Of a DNA stretch of 64,000 bases, positions 1 to 8,635 are shown in pieces. Source of the stretch: Allopseudospirillum japonicum (GTDB taxonomy: Bacteria; Pseudomonadota; Gammaproteobacteria; Pseudomonadales; Halomonadaceae); contig NZ_FNYH01000009.1 of the NCBI RefSeq assembly GCF_900108915.1, forward strand, positions 87,685 through 151,684, read 5' to 3'. How positions within the stretch are numbered: the first letter of the stretch is position 1; every line of letters begins with the position of its first letter. Below the pieces are notes generated by a model. That model was given only the letters and a program-made list of their open reading frames with translations. It was not told the origin of the DNA and did not search any database. Made by a program: the position numbers and the translations under genes.

Positions 1-1075
1 ACCAAGCTTTACCTCGTCCACGTTGAGGACAACGCCAAGGGATTTCTCTAATCTGTGTACCTGCGCTGGCATATTGGAATTTTGCTGACGCATCTGCTTG
101 CAATGCATGTGATGTTAGTAACATGTCGGGGACTGGACCCTGCCAATAATATTGGCGCAAAAAAGCCTCTAAAGTTTCACCTTCATTGGCGGCAAGGGCA
201 TCTTCAGCAAGATAGCTGCGACAAGCTGTGACCCTTCCTTGGCGTACACTTAAAATACTCACTATTTTATGACTTGCATATTCGATACACGCACACACAT
301 CCAGCGCGCGTTTTTCATCTGTATCGATAATTTGTGGTTGTACCCAAGTTTTTAAGGCTTGTATCTGATCTCTTAAATGGGCAGCACGTTCAAAGGCTAA
401 ATGCTTAGCTGCTTGCTGCATCTGAGTATGTAAGACCTGTAAAACTTGCTGATAATCACCCTTCAAAAAAGCTTTCACCTGCTCTATATCTTGGGCATAA
501 GCATGCGCATCAATCCAACCCATGCAAGGTGCGTGACAGCGTTTCATCTGATATTGCAAGCAAGGACGACTACGATGACGAAAACTTGCCTCATCACATT
601 GACGAATTTTAAAAATCCTAAATACAACATCCATCAATTCACGGGCGGCTTGTGCACTTGGGTAAGGACCATAAACCGGCCCTACAGCCTTGTTACGGCC
701 ACGACGCAATTCTAAAGCCGGAAAATCCCCATAGGGCACCAGATGAATATAGGGATAAGATTTATCATCACGCAATAAGATATTAAAAGGCGGACGATGT
801 TTTTTAATTAGGGTTTGTTCTAATAATAAAGCTTCTGCTTCTGTTGATGTTAGAATCAGCTCAATATGTCCAATACGTTCAACCAGAGCACGTGTTTTAG
901 TGGTCATTTGTGCCGTTTTCTGAAAATACGATGCCAAACGAGCACGTAAGCGCTTTGCTTTACCTATATACAGTAAATCTTTATCTGCCTCAGCATACAT
1001 CAGGTAAACACCCGCAGTTTGTGGTGTTTGCGCAAGAAAATTCACGACATCAAAGGATGTGCTTGGCACACTCAT
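1..1075 (-). CDS. uvrC: UvrABC system protein C, N-terminal part (cut by window edge)
   Basis: Excinuclease subunit that makes the incisions on both sides of a lesion during nucleotide excision repair. About 358 codons are visible, reading leftwards from ATG at 1075 and running off the window; the family is about 600 residues, so the C-terminal endonuclease and HhH part is missing. The N-terminus has the GIY-YIG nuclease pattern (TAGVYLMY ... LLYIGKAKRLRAR), then GPYPSAQAARELMDVV, the RPCLQYQMKRCHAPC cysteine cluster, and a UVR-like stretch (FERAAHLRDQIQAL). It lies just downstream of gacA/uvrY in the same direction, the classic gammaproteobacterial pair. No frameshift is visible. Confidence 0.95.
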   Translation of the reverse strand, partial: MSVPSTSFDVVNFLAQTPQTAGVYLMYAEADKDLLYIGKAKRLRARLASYFQKTAQMTTKTRALVERIGHIELILTSTEAEALLLEQTLIKKHRPPFNILLRDDKSYPYIHLVPYGDFPALELRRGRNKAVGPVYGPYPSAQAARELMDVVFRIFKIRQCDEASFRHRSRPCLQYQMKRCHAPCMGWIDAHAYAQDIEQVKAFLKGDYQQVLQVLHTQMQQAAKHLAFERAAHLRDQIQALKTWVQPQIIDTDEKRALDVCACIEYASHKIVSILSVRQGRVTACRSYLAEDALAANEGETLEAFLRQYYWQGPVPDMLLTSHALQADASAKFQYASAGTQIREIPWRCPQRGRGKAW

Positions 1076-1110
1076 AAGCAAATCATCTATTAAAATTTAT
1101 ATATATTTAT

Positions 1111-1740
1111 TTAGTTTTGTTCAATTAATCCATGACGCATAGCAAGCACAGTGAGCTGTACATCAGATTCAATACCTAATTTATCAAAAATACGGTAGCG
1201 ATACGTATTAATTGTTCTTGGACTCACATGCAACTTATCAGCTATATCTTGTACCTTGTGGCAATTGACTATCATAAAAGCTACCTGTGCTTCACGTTCA
1301 GATAACTTCTGAAACGGGTTCATATCTTCAGTAGATTCAAAGCGGTTTACCGTGGGATCTACATAGCAGCCCCCTTTATGCACAGTGCGGATCGCGCGTG
1401 TTAATTCATCAATCTTCGCACCCTTGGTCAAAAAACCTACCGCTCCCACTTTCAGAACTTGGGCTGCATAAAAGTCATCTTGTAGCGCAGTCAACGCAAT
1501 AATGCGTGTGCTTGGCAATTGATGCACTATTTTTCGTGTTGCCTCAATGCCTCCAATTCCTGGCATTTTGACATCCATTAAAATCACATCGGGCATCAAA
1601 CGACGGGCACTTTTAATCGCTTCCTCGCCTGATTCTGCTTCTCCTACAACTAAAATATCCTCAACATCTTCTAACATGCGGGTAATGCCCATACGCACCA
1701 ACTGCTGATCCTCAACCACCATGACTTTTATTTCTGCCAT
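1111..1740 (-). CDS. gacA: Two-component response regulator, GacA/UvrY type
   Basis: NarL-family transcriptional regulator of 209 residues, the usual length of GacA/UvrY. The receiver domain (about 1-120) has the acidic pair E10-D11, the phosphoacceptor Asp near 56 in [10 protein letters not shown] and the conserved Lys in FLTKGAK. The C-terminal LuxR-type HTH (about 145-205) reads [12 protein letters not shown]...[17 protein letters not shown]. In the family the cognate kinase is BarA/GacS and the main targets are small RNAs that titrate CsrA/RsmA. ATG at 1740 has AAGGA about 10 bases upstream. uvrC follows after about 35 bases and is probably cotranscribed. Confidence 0.93.
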   Translation of the reverse strand: MAEIKVMVVEDQQLVRMGITRMLEDVEDILVVGEAESGEEAIKSARRLMPDVILMDVKMPGIGGIEATRKIVHQLPSTRIIALTALQDDFYAAQVLKVGAVGFLTKGAKIDELTRAIRTVHKGGCYVDPTVNRFESTEDMNPFQKLSEREAQVAFMIVNCHKVQDIADKLHVSPRTINTYRYRIFDKLGIESDVQLTVLAMRHGLIEQN

Positions 1741-1998
1741 TTGTATATATCCTTAGGAAGCGGTAACTCACATCATAATAACAAGCTTTGCTATCAAAGT
1801 GCTTAAGTTGCTAAAATGCTGACTTTATTTAGAGGAATCAACTAGATACCTCGATACATTTATCTTTTTTTACAAAAAAAACCTAGATCCCGTGCGTATA
1901 TTGAGTTGCTTTTACTAAAGTTGGGTTTGGGATTTACTCAAGAAACAGAGTACCCTTTACACTCAATAATAAGTTCTAGCTGGTGAAGCCATCTTGCT

Positions 1999-3108
1999 AT
2001 GTTGTTTTTACTCGAGCGTTTACGACATCAATTTCACTGCATGCTGAGAAAATCACGCTTAAAACATTTCTATTTAAGCTTTCTTTATTTGCTACTGATT
2101 TTAGTGCTGCATACTGGCCTGATGGTACATTTTGAGAAGCTCAAGCTTGGAGATGCACTCTGGCTGAGCATGACCACACTCACAACGGTTGGTTATGGTG
2201 ATCTTAGCCCTGAAACCAGCGCAGGACGTCTTAGCACTGGGATCTTGTTATATCTAGGCGGCATTAGCCTTATGGCTCAAGTCGCTAGCCAGTATTTAGA
2301 TTATCGTTTACAACGCCATACAGATCGCATACGCGGCCTTTGGGATTGGAAAATGCGCAATCACCTTTTGATCATTAATGCTCCCACACAACAAGCAGAT
2401 GCTTATTTTATGCGTCTGATCAGCGAAGTACGCCAGCACCCTGAGTTCGCTCAACGTCCCATTTTGCTGCTTAACACCCTCTATCAAGAGGGTTTACCGC
2501 AAGATTTATTGCAACTTGAGGTTGCTTATAATTATGGTGATGCGCATAGTGAGGACAAGCTACATTTAGTTCATGCACACAATGCACATGCTATTGTGAT
2601 CTTAGCCGGTGATGAACACCAACACACAACAGACCATTCTACACTTGATATTTTACATCGCTTAAGTAGCCTAAACTCATCTGCATATATAGTCGCAGAA
2701 AGTATTCAAGATACCAACCGTCAACGTTTTCGTACTTTAGGCGCACATTCTGTCATTCGTCCCGTACGCGCTTATCCAGAGATAGTTGCGCGGGCTTTAG
2801 TCGCTCCAGGTGTTGAGCAAGTGCTGGAAAACCTTTTTAGTTACGATGAAGAAGTGATTCATAGATATGATGTTGTACTAGAAGCTGCTGACTGGCTCAC
2901 CTTGGTTAAAAATGCACTTGAACTTAATTTAGGAACACCTTTAGCTTACTTGGATATTCATGGTCATTTGGTCCATAATCCCAAGCTGGGGGAAGCTTTG
3001 GAAATCAAAGCCTTATTTGTGCTTGCACACAGTAGTACACTCAAAACACATGCACAAGTACAAGCTGCATTGCAAGCTGCTCTCACAGCGTCAGGATCAT
3101 CAAAATAA
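1999..3108 (+). CDS. Potassium channel protein with RCK (TrkA-N) domain
   Basis: Two-transmembrane ion channel of 369 residues. TM1 is about residues 25-45, then a pore helix and the K+ selectivity filter T63-V-G-Y-G-D68, then TM2 (STGILLYLGGISLMAQVASQ). The cytoplasmic half resembles an RCK/TrkA-N regulatory domain (HLLIINAPTQQADAYFMRLI, then AIVILAGDE). The nucleotide-binding loop is not the canonical GxGxxG: the first strand reads LLIINAP, so ligand binding may differ. It stands alone between gacA (divergent) and an enoyl-CoA hydratase. Kch or MthK-like regulation is inferred from architecture only. The ATG at 1999 has only a weak Shine-Dalgarno. Confidence 0.85.
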   Translation: MLFLLERLRHQFHCMLRKSRLKHFYLSFLYLLLILVLHTGLMVHFEKLKLGDALWLSMTTLTTVGYGDLSPETSAGRLSTGILLYLGGISLMAQVASQYLDYRLQRHTDRIRGLWDWKMRNHLLIINAPTQQADAYFMRLISEVRQHPEFAQRPILLLNTLYQEGLPQDLLQLEVAYNYGDAHSEDKLHLVHAHNAHAIVILAGDEHQHTTDHSTLDILHRLSSLNSSAYIVAESIQDTNRQRFRTLGAHSVIRPVRAYPEIVARALVAPGVEQVLENLFSYDEEVIHRYDVVLEAADWLTLVKNALELNLGTPLAYLDIHGHLVHNPKLGEALEIKALFVLAHSSTLKTHAQVQAALQAALTASGSSK

Positions 3109-3137
3109 CAAGAAACTACCGCAAGGAGCTTTTGCTT

Positions 3138-3929
3138 ATGAGTCCGCAACCTCAATGGGTACTGACCCAAACCCAAGACCATATTTGTACGCTAACACTC
3201 AACCGTCCGCAGGCCTATAACGCTTTATCTAATCCCCTAATGCAAACCCTGCTTAACACGTTGCGTACTTTGGCCAATCAGAAAGATTGTCGCGTCATCA
3301 TCATTAAAGGTGAAGGGCGTGGATTTTGTGCCGGCCACGATTTAAAAGAACTGACAGAAACCAAGCGTGATACGGATTATTATCAACAGACCTTTAGTCT
3401 TTGTTCTGAATTAATGCAACAAATTCAACGCCAACCACAACCTGTTATTGCACAAGTGCATGGTATTGCCACGGCAGCAGGCTGCCAATTGGTCGCTAGC
3501 TGTGATTTAGCCATTGCCGATACACAAACACGCTTTGCCACACCGGGGGTTAACATCGGGCTTTTTTGTTCAACACCTATGGTGGCTTTGTCCCGCACTT
3601 TGAGCAAAAAACATGCCTTGGAGATGCTGTTATTAGGCGATATGATCAGTGCACAAGATGCCTACCGCATGGGGCTTGTCAATTTAGTTGTTGAGCCAGA
3701 CGATCTAGAGCAACAGGTACAAACATGGGCGCAGAAACTTGCCGGTAAATCTGCCTACACACTCAAAGTAGGTAAAGAAGCTTTTTACCGCCAAGCCGAG
3801 ATGCCGATTGCAGATGCCTACCGCTACTGCAGTCAAGTTATGACAAACAATATTCAAGCCAAGGACGCACGTGAAGGTATCGGTGCTTTATTAGAAAAAC
3901 GCACACCTCATTGGAGCCATTCTGCTTGA
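3138..3929 (+). CDS. Enoyl-CoA hydratase/isomerase family protein (ECHDC3-like)
   Basis: Crotonase-fold protein of 263 residues. ATG 3138 is preferred because AAGGAG sits 9 bases upstream; an in-frame TTG at 3132 would be only 3 bases from that site. Visible family signatures are LNRPQAYNALS, the oxyanion-hole segment GEGRGFCAGHDLKEL, and VIAQVHGIATAAGCQLVASCDLAIA. The AGHDLKE wording and the TPGVNIGLF stretch recall the ECHDC3 subgroup rather than FadB or PaaF. One usual catalytic Glu of true hydratases is not obvious near AAGCQL, so the reaction is uncertain. It follows the channel gene by about 30 bases and ends at a strong terminator. Confidence 0.85.
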   Translation: MSPQPQWVLTQTQDHICTLTLNRPQAYNALSNPLMQTLLNTLRTLANQKDCRVIIIKGEGRGFCAGHDLKELTETKRDTDYYQQTFSLCSELMQQIQRQPQPVIAQVHGIATAAGCQLVASCDLAIADTQTRFATPGVNIGLFCSTPMVALSRTLSKKHALEMLLLGDMISAQDAYRMGLVNLVVEPDDLEQQVQTWAQKLAGKSAYTLKVGKEAFYRQAEMPIADAYRYCSQVMTNNIQAKDAREGIGALLEKRTPHWSHSA

Positions 3930-3940
3930 TATAACACTGA

Positions 3941-3972
3941 CTAAGTAGCGCTTAGGCGCTGCTTAGTTTTCG
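3941..3972 (+). terminator. Rho-independent terminator after the enoyl-CoA hydratase gene
   Basis: An 11-bp stem, 3941-3951 pairing with 3956-3966 (one G-T pair), with loop TTAG, followed by TTTT. It sits 12 bases after the stop codon. Confidence 0.85.
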
Positions 3973-4253
3973 CACCTTATGAATATTCCATCAGTGCATT
4001 CATTACAAAGCGTAAGGTTAGCTTTTTTTGCGTCATCTAGCGTCGTTATATAGGCGCCATATCAGTGCATATTACAGGATAAAATACTAAATTGATTTAG
4101 CTCAGTCTTAAATTCAGGTACAATTTTCGATTTAGATTAACACTAACTTTTAAACAGAGATCTTGACTCATTTTCATCGCTAAAAATGATTACTGTAGTA
4201 GAGAGTATTCACCTCTAATTTAAAGAGCCCTATAGGGAGTTATTTTTTTTCAT
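3973..4253. other. Intergenic stretch before the PAS-GGDEF-EAL gene
   Basis: About 280 bases with no supportable ORF. It is AT-rich and presumably carries the promoter of the downstream gene, but no convincing -35/-10 pair or riboswitch motif was seen. The last bases (TAGGGAG at about 4233-4239) are a plausible, rather distant Shine-Dalgarno. Confidence 0.4.
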
Positions 4254-6731
4254 ATGGCGCGTTATTTATCTATCACTCAGAAAATTTACTTACTTACTTT
4301 ACTCCTAGTAGTGATTACCCTTACTGGTTCAGTCGCTTTCAATGTCTATTACACATGGAAAGAGCTCAGTCAACGCGAGTATGAACTAACTTTCTCCCTA
4401 AGCCATTTACTCGATACCAGCCTCCCCGAGAAATACTTTCAAATTATCGAACACCCTCAATTAGAGAATGCAGAAAAAATTACCCAAGCCAATCAAATTT
4501 TACAGCCTCTAGTGACTCAATTATTGCAAGCATTTCCAGGATATGGTGCGGGTGTTTATAGCCGTAAGCTTAATGCCATTGTGGCTTTTGGGCCTGATTT
4601 TAATCCTAAAGGTCTCATTGATATTCGACCAAATTCGCCTGCACGTGCTGTCTATAGCACTCGCGAGCCTTTGCGCTATGATAGTTACTCACAAACACGT
4701 CAAGCACAAGTGCTCGCTATTATTCGTCCAGTGATTCGAGACCAAGAGATTTTAGGTCATGTATGGAGCAATATCACACAAAAATCTTTCAACAATTTGT
4801 TTTATCATAAAATAGTTGAGCAGCTGCCTTTATTTATCTTTCTTTGTTTATTTGCTGTACTAGGCAGCCGATTAATTACCGCGCGCTTTTTAAATAACTT
4901 ACGTACTTTTCGTGACCGAATTCAGCGTTTAGATCTTGTTAAAAATGATCTACGCCAGTTCTCACCTGAGTTATTAGAGATTTATGAAGAAGTGCGTACA
5001 AGTTACGAACGCCTTTCAATCAGTGAGGCGCGTTTTCGTGATGTCGTTTCTGCCTTTGATGAGTATGTTTGGGAAATTGATCTACAAGCGCGTTACACTT
5101 ATTTATCAGATAAAACACGTGAGCTTATTGGGCAGGATCCCAGCTTATTAGTAGGTCAAAACATTTATGAGCGCATTCATGCAGATGACATTTATAAAGT
5201 ACGTCAACATATAGAATTAGGTATTAGCTCCGCCCAAGGTTTTCGTGATTTAGAGTTTCGGCGTATTCGTCATAATGGCCAACTTGGCTGGTATAAAAAT
5301 AGTGCTGTCGCTATTTTAGATCCTAATACACATCAAGTTATAGGATTAAGGGGTGCCACTCGGGATGTCACAACCAATAAGCAACAAGAAGCACAGATTC
5401 ATTATCTTGCTTATCATGATGCACTAACAGGTTTATCTAATCGTAATGCACTGAAACAAGAGTTACAAAAACTATGTGATCAACAAACATATAACGAGCA
5501 CACTTTTTCCCTTTTATTTATTGACATTGACCGCTTTAAAGAAATTAATGATAACTTTGGTCATACGCTTGGTGATAAAGTATTACAGCAAATGGCTGAA
5601 ACTATGCGGCGCTTATTACCTGTCAATGCGACTCTAGCGCGTTTGGGGGGTGATGAATTTATGGCTTTATTACCTAAGACAGACTCTAATATAGCGGAAA
5701 AACATGCGTTAATACTCCAAAAGGCATTTTCACGCCCTCTAATTATTCAGCGTCAAAGATTACACATTAGTGCCTGTATTGGGATTGCTTTAGCACCTGA
5801 TGATGGTGAGTCTCCTGATACTTTATCACAAAGTGTAGACACTGCTTTATACACTGCAAAAGTCCAAGGGCCTGGGCAAATTCGTTTTTGTACTCCACAA
5901 GCAAGCCAAAGTATGCTCGAGCAGATTCGTTTACAACATGAACTATTTCTAGCAGTTAAACAACAACAATTTAGCCTAGCCTATCAACCACAATTAATTA
6001 CTTGTGGTGCCTATCAAGGCCAAGTGATGAGTATGGAGGTCTTGCTACGCTGGCAACATCCAGAATTAGGTTTTATTTCACCCGCACGCTTTATTCCACT
6101 TGCAGAAGAGACGCGCCTGATCATCGAGTTGGGACATTGGGTATTAAAAACCAGCTGTCATCAAGTACGTCAATGGCAATTAGAACACCAACTTGATAAC
6201 TTACGTGTTGCTGTTAATATTTCTAGCGTACAATTTGTACGCGAGGATTTTGTTCAGCAAGTTGCTGATATTCTTGAAGAAACTGGCTTACCTGCTTCTT
6301 GTTTAGAATTAGAAATCACTGAAAGTGTTGCAATGGAGCAGGCTGAACAAGTGAGTTTGAAACTCAATGAACTTAAGAGAATGGGTATTTGGTTAGCCTT
6401 GGATGATTTTGGTACTGGATTTTCTTCACTCAAATATTTAAAAATTTTCCCTTTCGACATTTTAAAAATCGATAAAAGCTTTGTTGATGGTATACCTCAT
6501 GATCAACAAGATACACGATTAGTCGAAGCTATGATCCATCTTGCACAAGGGCAGAATATGCAAGTTGTTGCTGAAGGTGTAGAAACTGAGGAACAAATCA
6601 AACATCTCAGTCAGGGAGGCTGCGACCTAATCCAAGGATATTACTTTAGCCGCCCTTTACCTCCACAACAAACCTTAGAATTTTTACTTGAACATCAACT
6701 TGCTTGTAAAACACCTGCTGATAACGTGTAA
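4254..6731 (+). CDS. Membrane-anchored PAS-GGDEF-EAL protein (c-di-GMP turnover)
   Basis: Protein of 825 residues. TM1 is about 12-32, then a roughly 150-residue periplasmic sensor region, TM2 about 190-207 (PLFIFLCLFAVLGSRLI), PAS about 255-375, GGDEF about 385-545 and EAL about 560-815. The cyclase motif GGDEF is at about 465-469. No RxxD inhibitory site precedes it. The EAL signature reads E-V-L (595-597). Other metal and catalytic residues look intact: NISSVQF, LELEITES, DDFGTGFSSLKYLK, DKSFV and AEGVET. The sequence therefore allows both activities, and the net direction is unknown. The 3' end overlaps the convergent lolD gene by 37 bases. Confidence 0.92.
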   Translation: MARYLSITQKIYLLTLLLVVITLTGSVAFNVYYTWKELSQREYELTFSLSHLLDTSLPEKYFQIIEHPQLENAEKITQANQILQPLVTQLLQAFPGYGAGVYSRKLNAIVAFGPDFNPKGLIDIRPNSPARAVYSTREPLRYDSYSQTRQAQVLAIIRPVIRDQEILGHVWSNITQKSFNNLFYHKIVEQLPLFIFLCLFAVLGSRLITARFLNNLRTFRDRIQRLDLVKNDLRQFSPELLEIYEEVRTSYERLSISEARFRDVVSAFDEYVWEIDLQARYTYLSDKTRELIGQDPSLLVGQNIYERIHADDIYKVRQHIELGISSAQGFRDLEFRRIRHNGQLGWYKNSAVAILDPNTHQVIGLRGATRDVTTNKQQEAQIHYLAYHDALTGLSNRNALKQELQKLCDQQTYNEHTFSLLFIDIDRFKEINDNFGHTLGDKVLQQMAETMRRLLPVNATLARLGGDEFMALLPKTDSNIAEKHALILQKAFSRPLIIQRQRLHISACIGIALAPDDGESPDTLSQSVDTALYTAKVQGPGQIRFCTPQASQSMLEQIRLQHELFLAVKQQQFSLAYQPQLITCGAYQGQVMSMEVLLRWQHPELGFISPARFIPLAEETRLIIELGHWVLKTSCHQVRQWQLEHQLDNLRVAVNISSVQFVREDFVQQVADILEETGLPASCLELEITESVAMEQAEQVSLKLNELKRMGIWLALDDFGTGFSSLKYLKIFPFDILKIDKSFVDGIPHDQQDTRLVEAMIHLAQGQNMQVVAEGVETEEQIKHLSQGGCDLIQGYYFSRPLPPQQTLEFLLEHQLACKTPADNV

Positions 6732-7372
6732 ACTTTATCTAGTACTTGAGCAAACTTAAGATCATGAGTGACAACAATTAAGCTTAAATTTGATTGCTTG
6801 CTAATATCTAATAATAAATTTTGGATCTCTTGTGCTGTTTCTTGATCTAAATTACCTGTCGGCTCATCTAATAATAAACAAGGCGGACGTGTCACTAAAG
6901 CGCGCGCAATCGCAACACGCTGACGTTCCCCTCCTGAAAGCGCTGCCGGCTTATGCTTTGCCCGTGCCGTTAATCCGACGGCTTCTAAGGCAAGATAGGC
7001 TTCTTCTTGTGCTTGTTTACTTTGATAACCTGCAATCATCAGCGGCAAACGCACATTTTCTAGTGCGCTAAATTCAGGTAATAAGTGATGAAACTGATAC
7101 ACAAAACCTAAATGCTGATTACGAAACCGTCCTAGTGCTGTTTGTGATAAACGACTAATTACCATACCAGCAATTTCTAATTCCCCACTGGTGGCTACAT
7201 CTAAGGTACCCAAGATATTTAGCAAGCTTGTTTTACCACTTCCAGAGCTACCAATAATCGCGACCCGTTCACCCTGAGCAACCTCTAGGTTAATTCCCTT
7301 TAAGATACTTAAATGCTCTGGACCTTGCTGATAATCTTTGGTTATTTGAGAGGCTTTTATTAAACTAGTCAT
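6695..7372 (-). CDS. lolD: Lipoprotein-releasing system ATP-binding protein LolD
   Basis: ABC ATPase of 225 residues that powers extraction of outer-membrane lipoproteins from the inner membrane for delivery to LolA. Walker A is GSSGSGKTSLL, the Q-loop follows LGFVYQFHHLLPEF, the signature is LSGGERQRVAIARAL and Walker B is CLLLDEPTGNLD. The QFHHLLPEFSALENV wording is typical of LolD rather than MacB or FtsE. Its ATG overlaps the end of the lolC/E-type gene by 8 bases, so the two are translationally coupled. Its last 37 bases overlap the convergent c-di-GMP gene, leaving no room for a lolE downstream. Confidence 0.93.
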   Translation of the reverse strand: MTSLIKASQITKDYQQGPEHLSILKGINLEVAQGERVAIIGSSGSGKTSLLNILGTLDVATSGELEIAGMVISRLSQTALGRFRNQHLGFVYQFHHLLPEFSALENVRLPLMIAGYQSKQAQEEAYLALEAVGLTARAKHKPAALSGGERQRVAIARALVTRPPCLLLDEPTGNLDQETAQEIQNLLLDISKQSNLSLIVVTHDLKFAQVLDKVYTLSAGVLQAS

Positions 7373-8609
7373 ATGCTAATGCCTGTGCTGGTTGTACTCG
7401 AGAGGCTTTCCATGCTGGATATAATGTAGAAAGAAAGCTCATTATCAATGCACTTCCTGCAATAATAAGGACATCCTCACTTAGTAGATGAGAAGGCAAA
7501 TAGCTAATAAAATAAACTTCACTATTAAGAAACTGAATCCCCAACCAAGACTCGATACCAGCCACAAGATCACTTATACTCAAGGCTAAGATAACCCCTA
7601 AGGTCACGCCTAGACTTGTGCCTATGACGCCAATGCTCATGCCTTGAATGATGAAAATTTGCATAATTTGCCAAGGGGTCGCTCCTAAAGTACGTAAGAT
7701 AGCAATATCTGCTTTCTTATCTGTCACAACCATCACTAGCGTAGATACAATATTAAAGGCAGCGACAGCAACAATCACCATAAGCAGCAAACCTATCATG
7801 CGTTTTTCCATTTGAATCGCTTGGAATAAATTGCCATGTGTACGTGTCCAATCTAATGCATAATAATCTTGCCCTAAACTATTAATAATCTGCTGGCTCA
7901 CTTGAGGTGCTTCAAATAAATCCCGTAGCTGTAAACGAATCCCTTGTATTTGCTTTCCTGCACGCAAGAGCACTTGCATATCCTGCAAATGGGTAAAAGC
8001 AAGTGAATAATCTAAATCTGCACCAACTTTAAAAGTTGCTATCAACTTAAATGCTTTTAAGCGTGGAAAAATGCCTGCGGGTGTAATCGAGGCTTCGGGT
8101 AATAATAAAGTGACTTTATCACCGATATTCAAACGTAACCTTTGTGCCAGTCCCTCCCCCATAATAATGCCATATTCGCCCATTTTTAAATCAGCTAATT
8201 GATGCTCCTTCATATGCTGCTCAATAATAGAGACTTGAGATTCATATTGAGGCACAATGCCTCGAATTAATACGCCTTGAGAACTCCCTTGATGAACCAA
8301 CATCCCTTGAGTATCAATAAACGGGGATGCAGCTATGACTTGAGGATGCGTGGTCACATTTGCAATTAAAGGTGGCCAGTTTTCAATGCCAGAGTAACTT
8401 TTGATCGCGGTATGAGGCACCATGCCTAAAATTCTTTGCCTTAATTCTCGATCAAATCCATTCATTACCGAAAGTACAAGAATTAAAACCGCAACGCCTA
8501 GGGTAAGTCCAAGCATAGAAGTTAAGGAGATAAAAGAAATAAAGTGATTCGCACGCTTAGCGCCCGTATAACGCAAGCCAATAAACCAAGTAAATTTTGA
8601 TCCTAACAC
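7365..8609 (-). CDS. Lipoprotein-releasing ABC transporter permease, LolC/LolE family
   Basis: FtsX-type permease of about 414 residues: TM1 near the N-terminus (SMLGLTLGVAVLILVLSVMNGF), a large periplasmic domain, then three C-terminal TMs (MIGLLLMVIVAVAAFNIVS, IFIIQGMSIGVIGTSLGV, and a last one ending about SFLSTLYPAWKAS). The GTG at 8609 is preferred: GAGG lies 6 bases upstream and the protein then starts MLGSKFTWFIGLRY, like LolC/LolE N-termini. An upstream in-frame TTG at 8621 is the longer alternative. Only one permease gene accompanies lolD, so it could be a LolF-type hybrid working as a homodimer, unless a partner lies elsewhere. Confidence 0.9.
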   Translation of the reverse strand: MLGSKFTWFIGLRYTGAKRANHFISFISLTSMLGLTLGVAVLILVLSVMNGFDRELRQRILGMVPHTAIKSYSGIENWPPLIANVTTHPQVIAASPFIDTQGMLVHQGSSQGVLIRGIVPQYESQVSIIEQHMKEHQLADLKMGEYGIIMGEGLAQRLRLNIGDKVTLLLPEASITPAGIFPRLKAFKLIATFKVGADLDYSLAFTHLQDMQVLLRAGKQIQGIRLQLRDLFEAPQVSQQIINSLGQDYYALDWTRTHGNLFQAIQMEKRMIGLLLMVIVAVAAFNIVSTLVMVVTDKKADIAILRTLGATPWQIMQIFIIQGMSIGVIGTSLGVTLGVILALSISDLVAGIESWLGIQFLNSEVYFISYLPSHLLSEDVLIIAGSALIMSFLSTLYPAWKASRVQPAQALAYD

Positions 8610-8635
8610 CAGCAACCTCAAATCAAAGTAAGGAT

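Noticed and set aside
446..715. Plus-strand 89-codon open frame inside uvrC
   Set aside because: It has no Shine-Dalgarno and lies antisense to clear UvrC coding sequence.
3132..3137. TTG start two codons before the enoyl-CoA hydratase ATG
   Set aside because: It leaves only 3 bases to the AAGGAG site, whereas ATG 3138 has a normal 9-base spacing.
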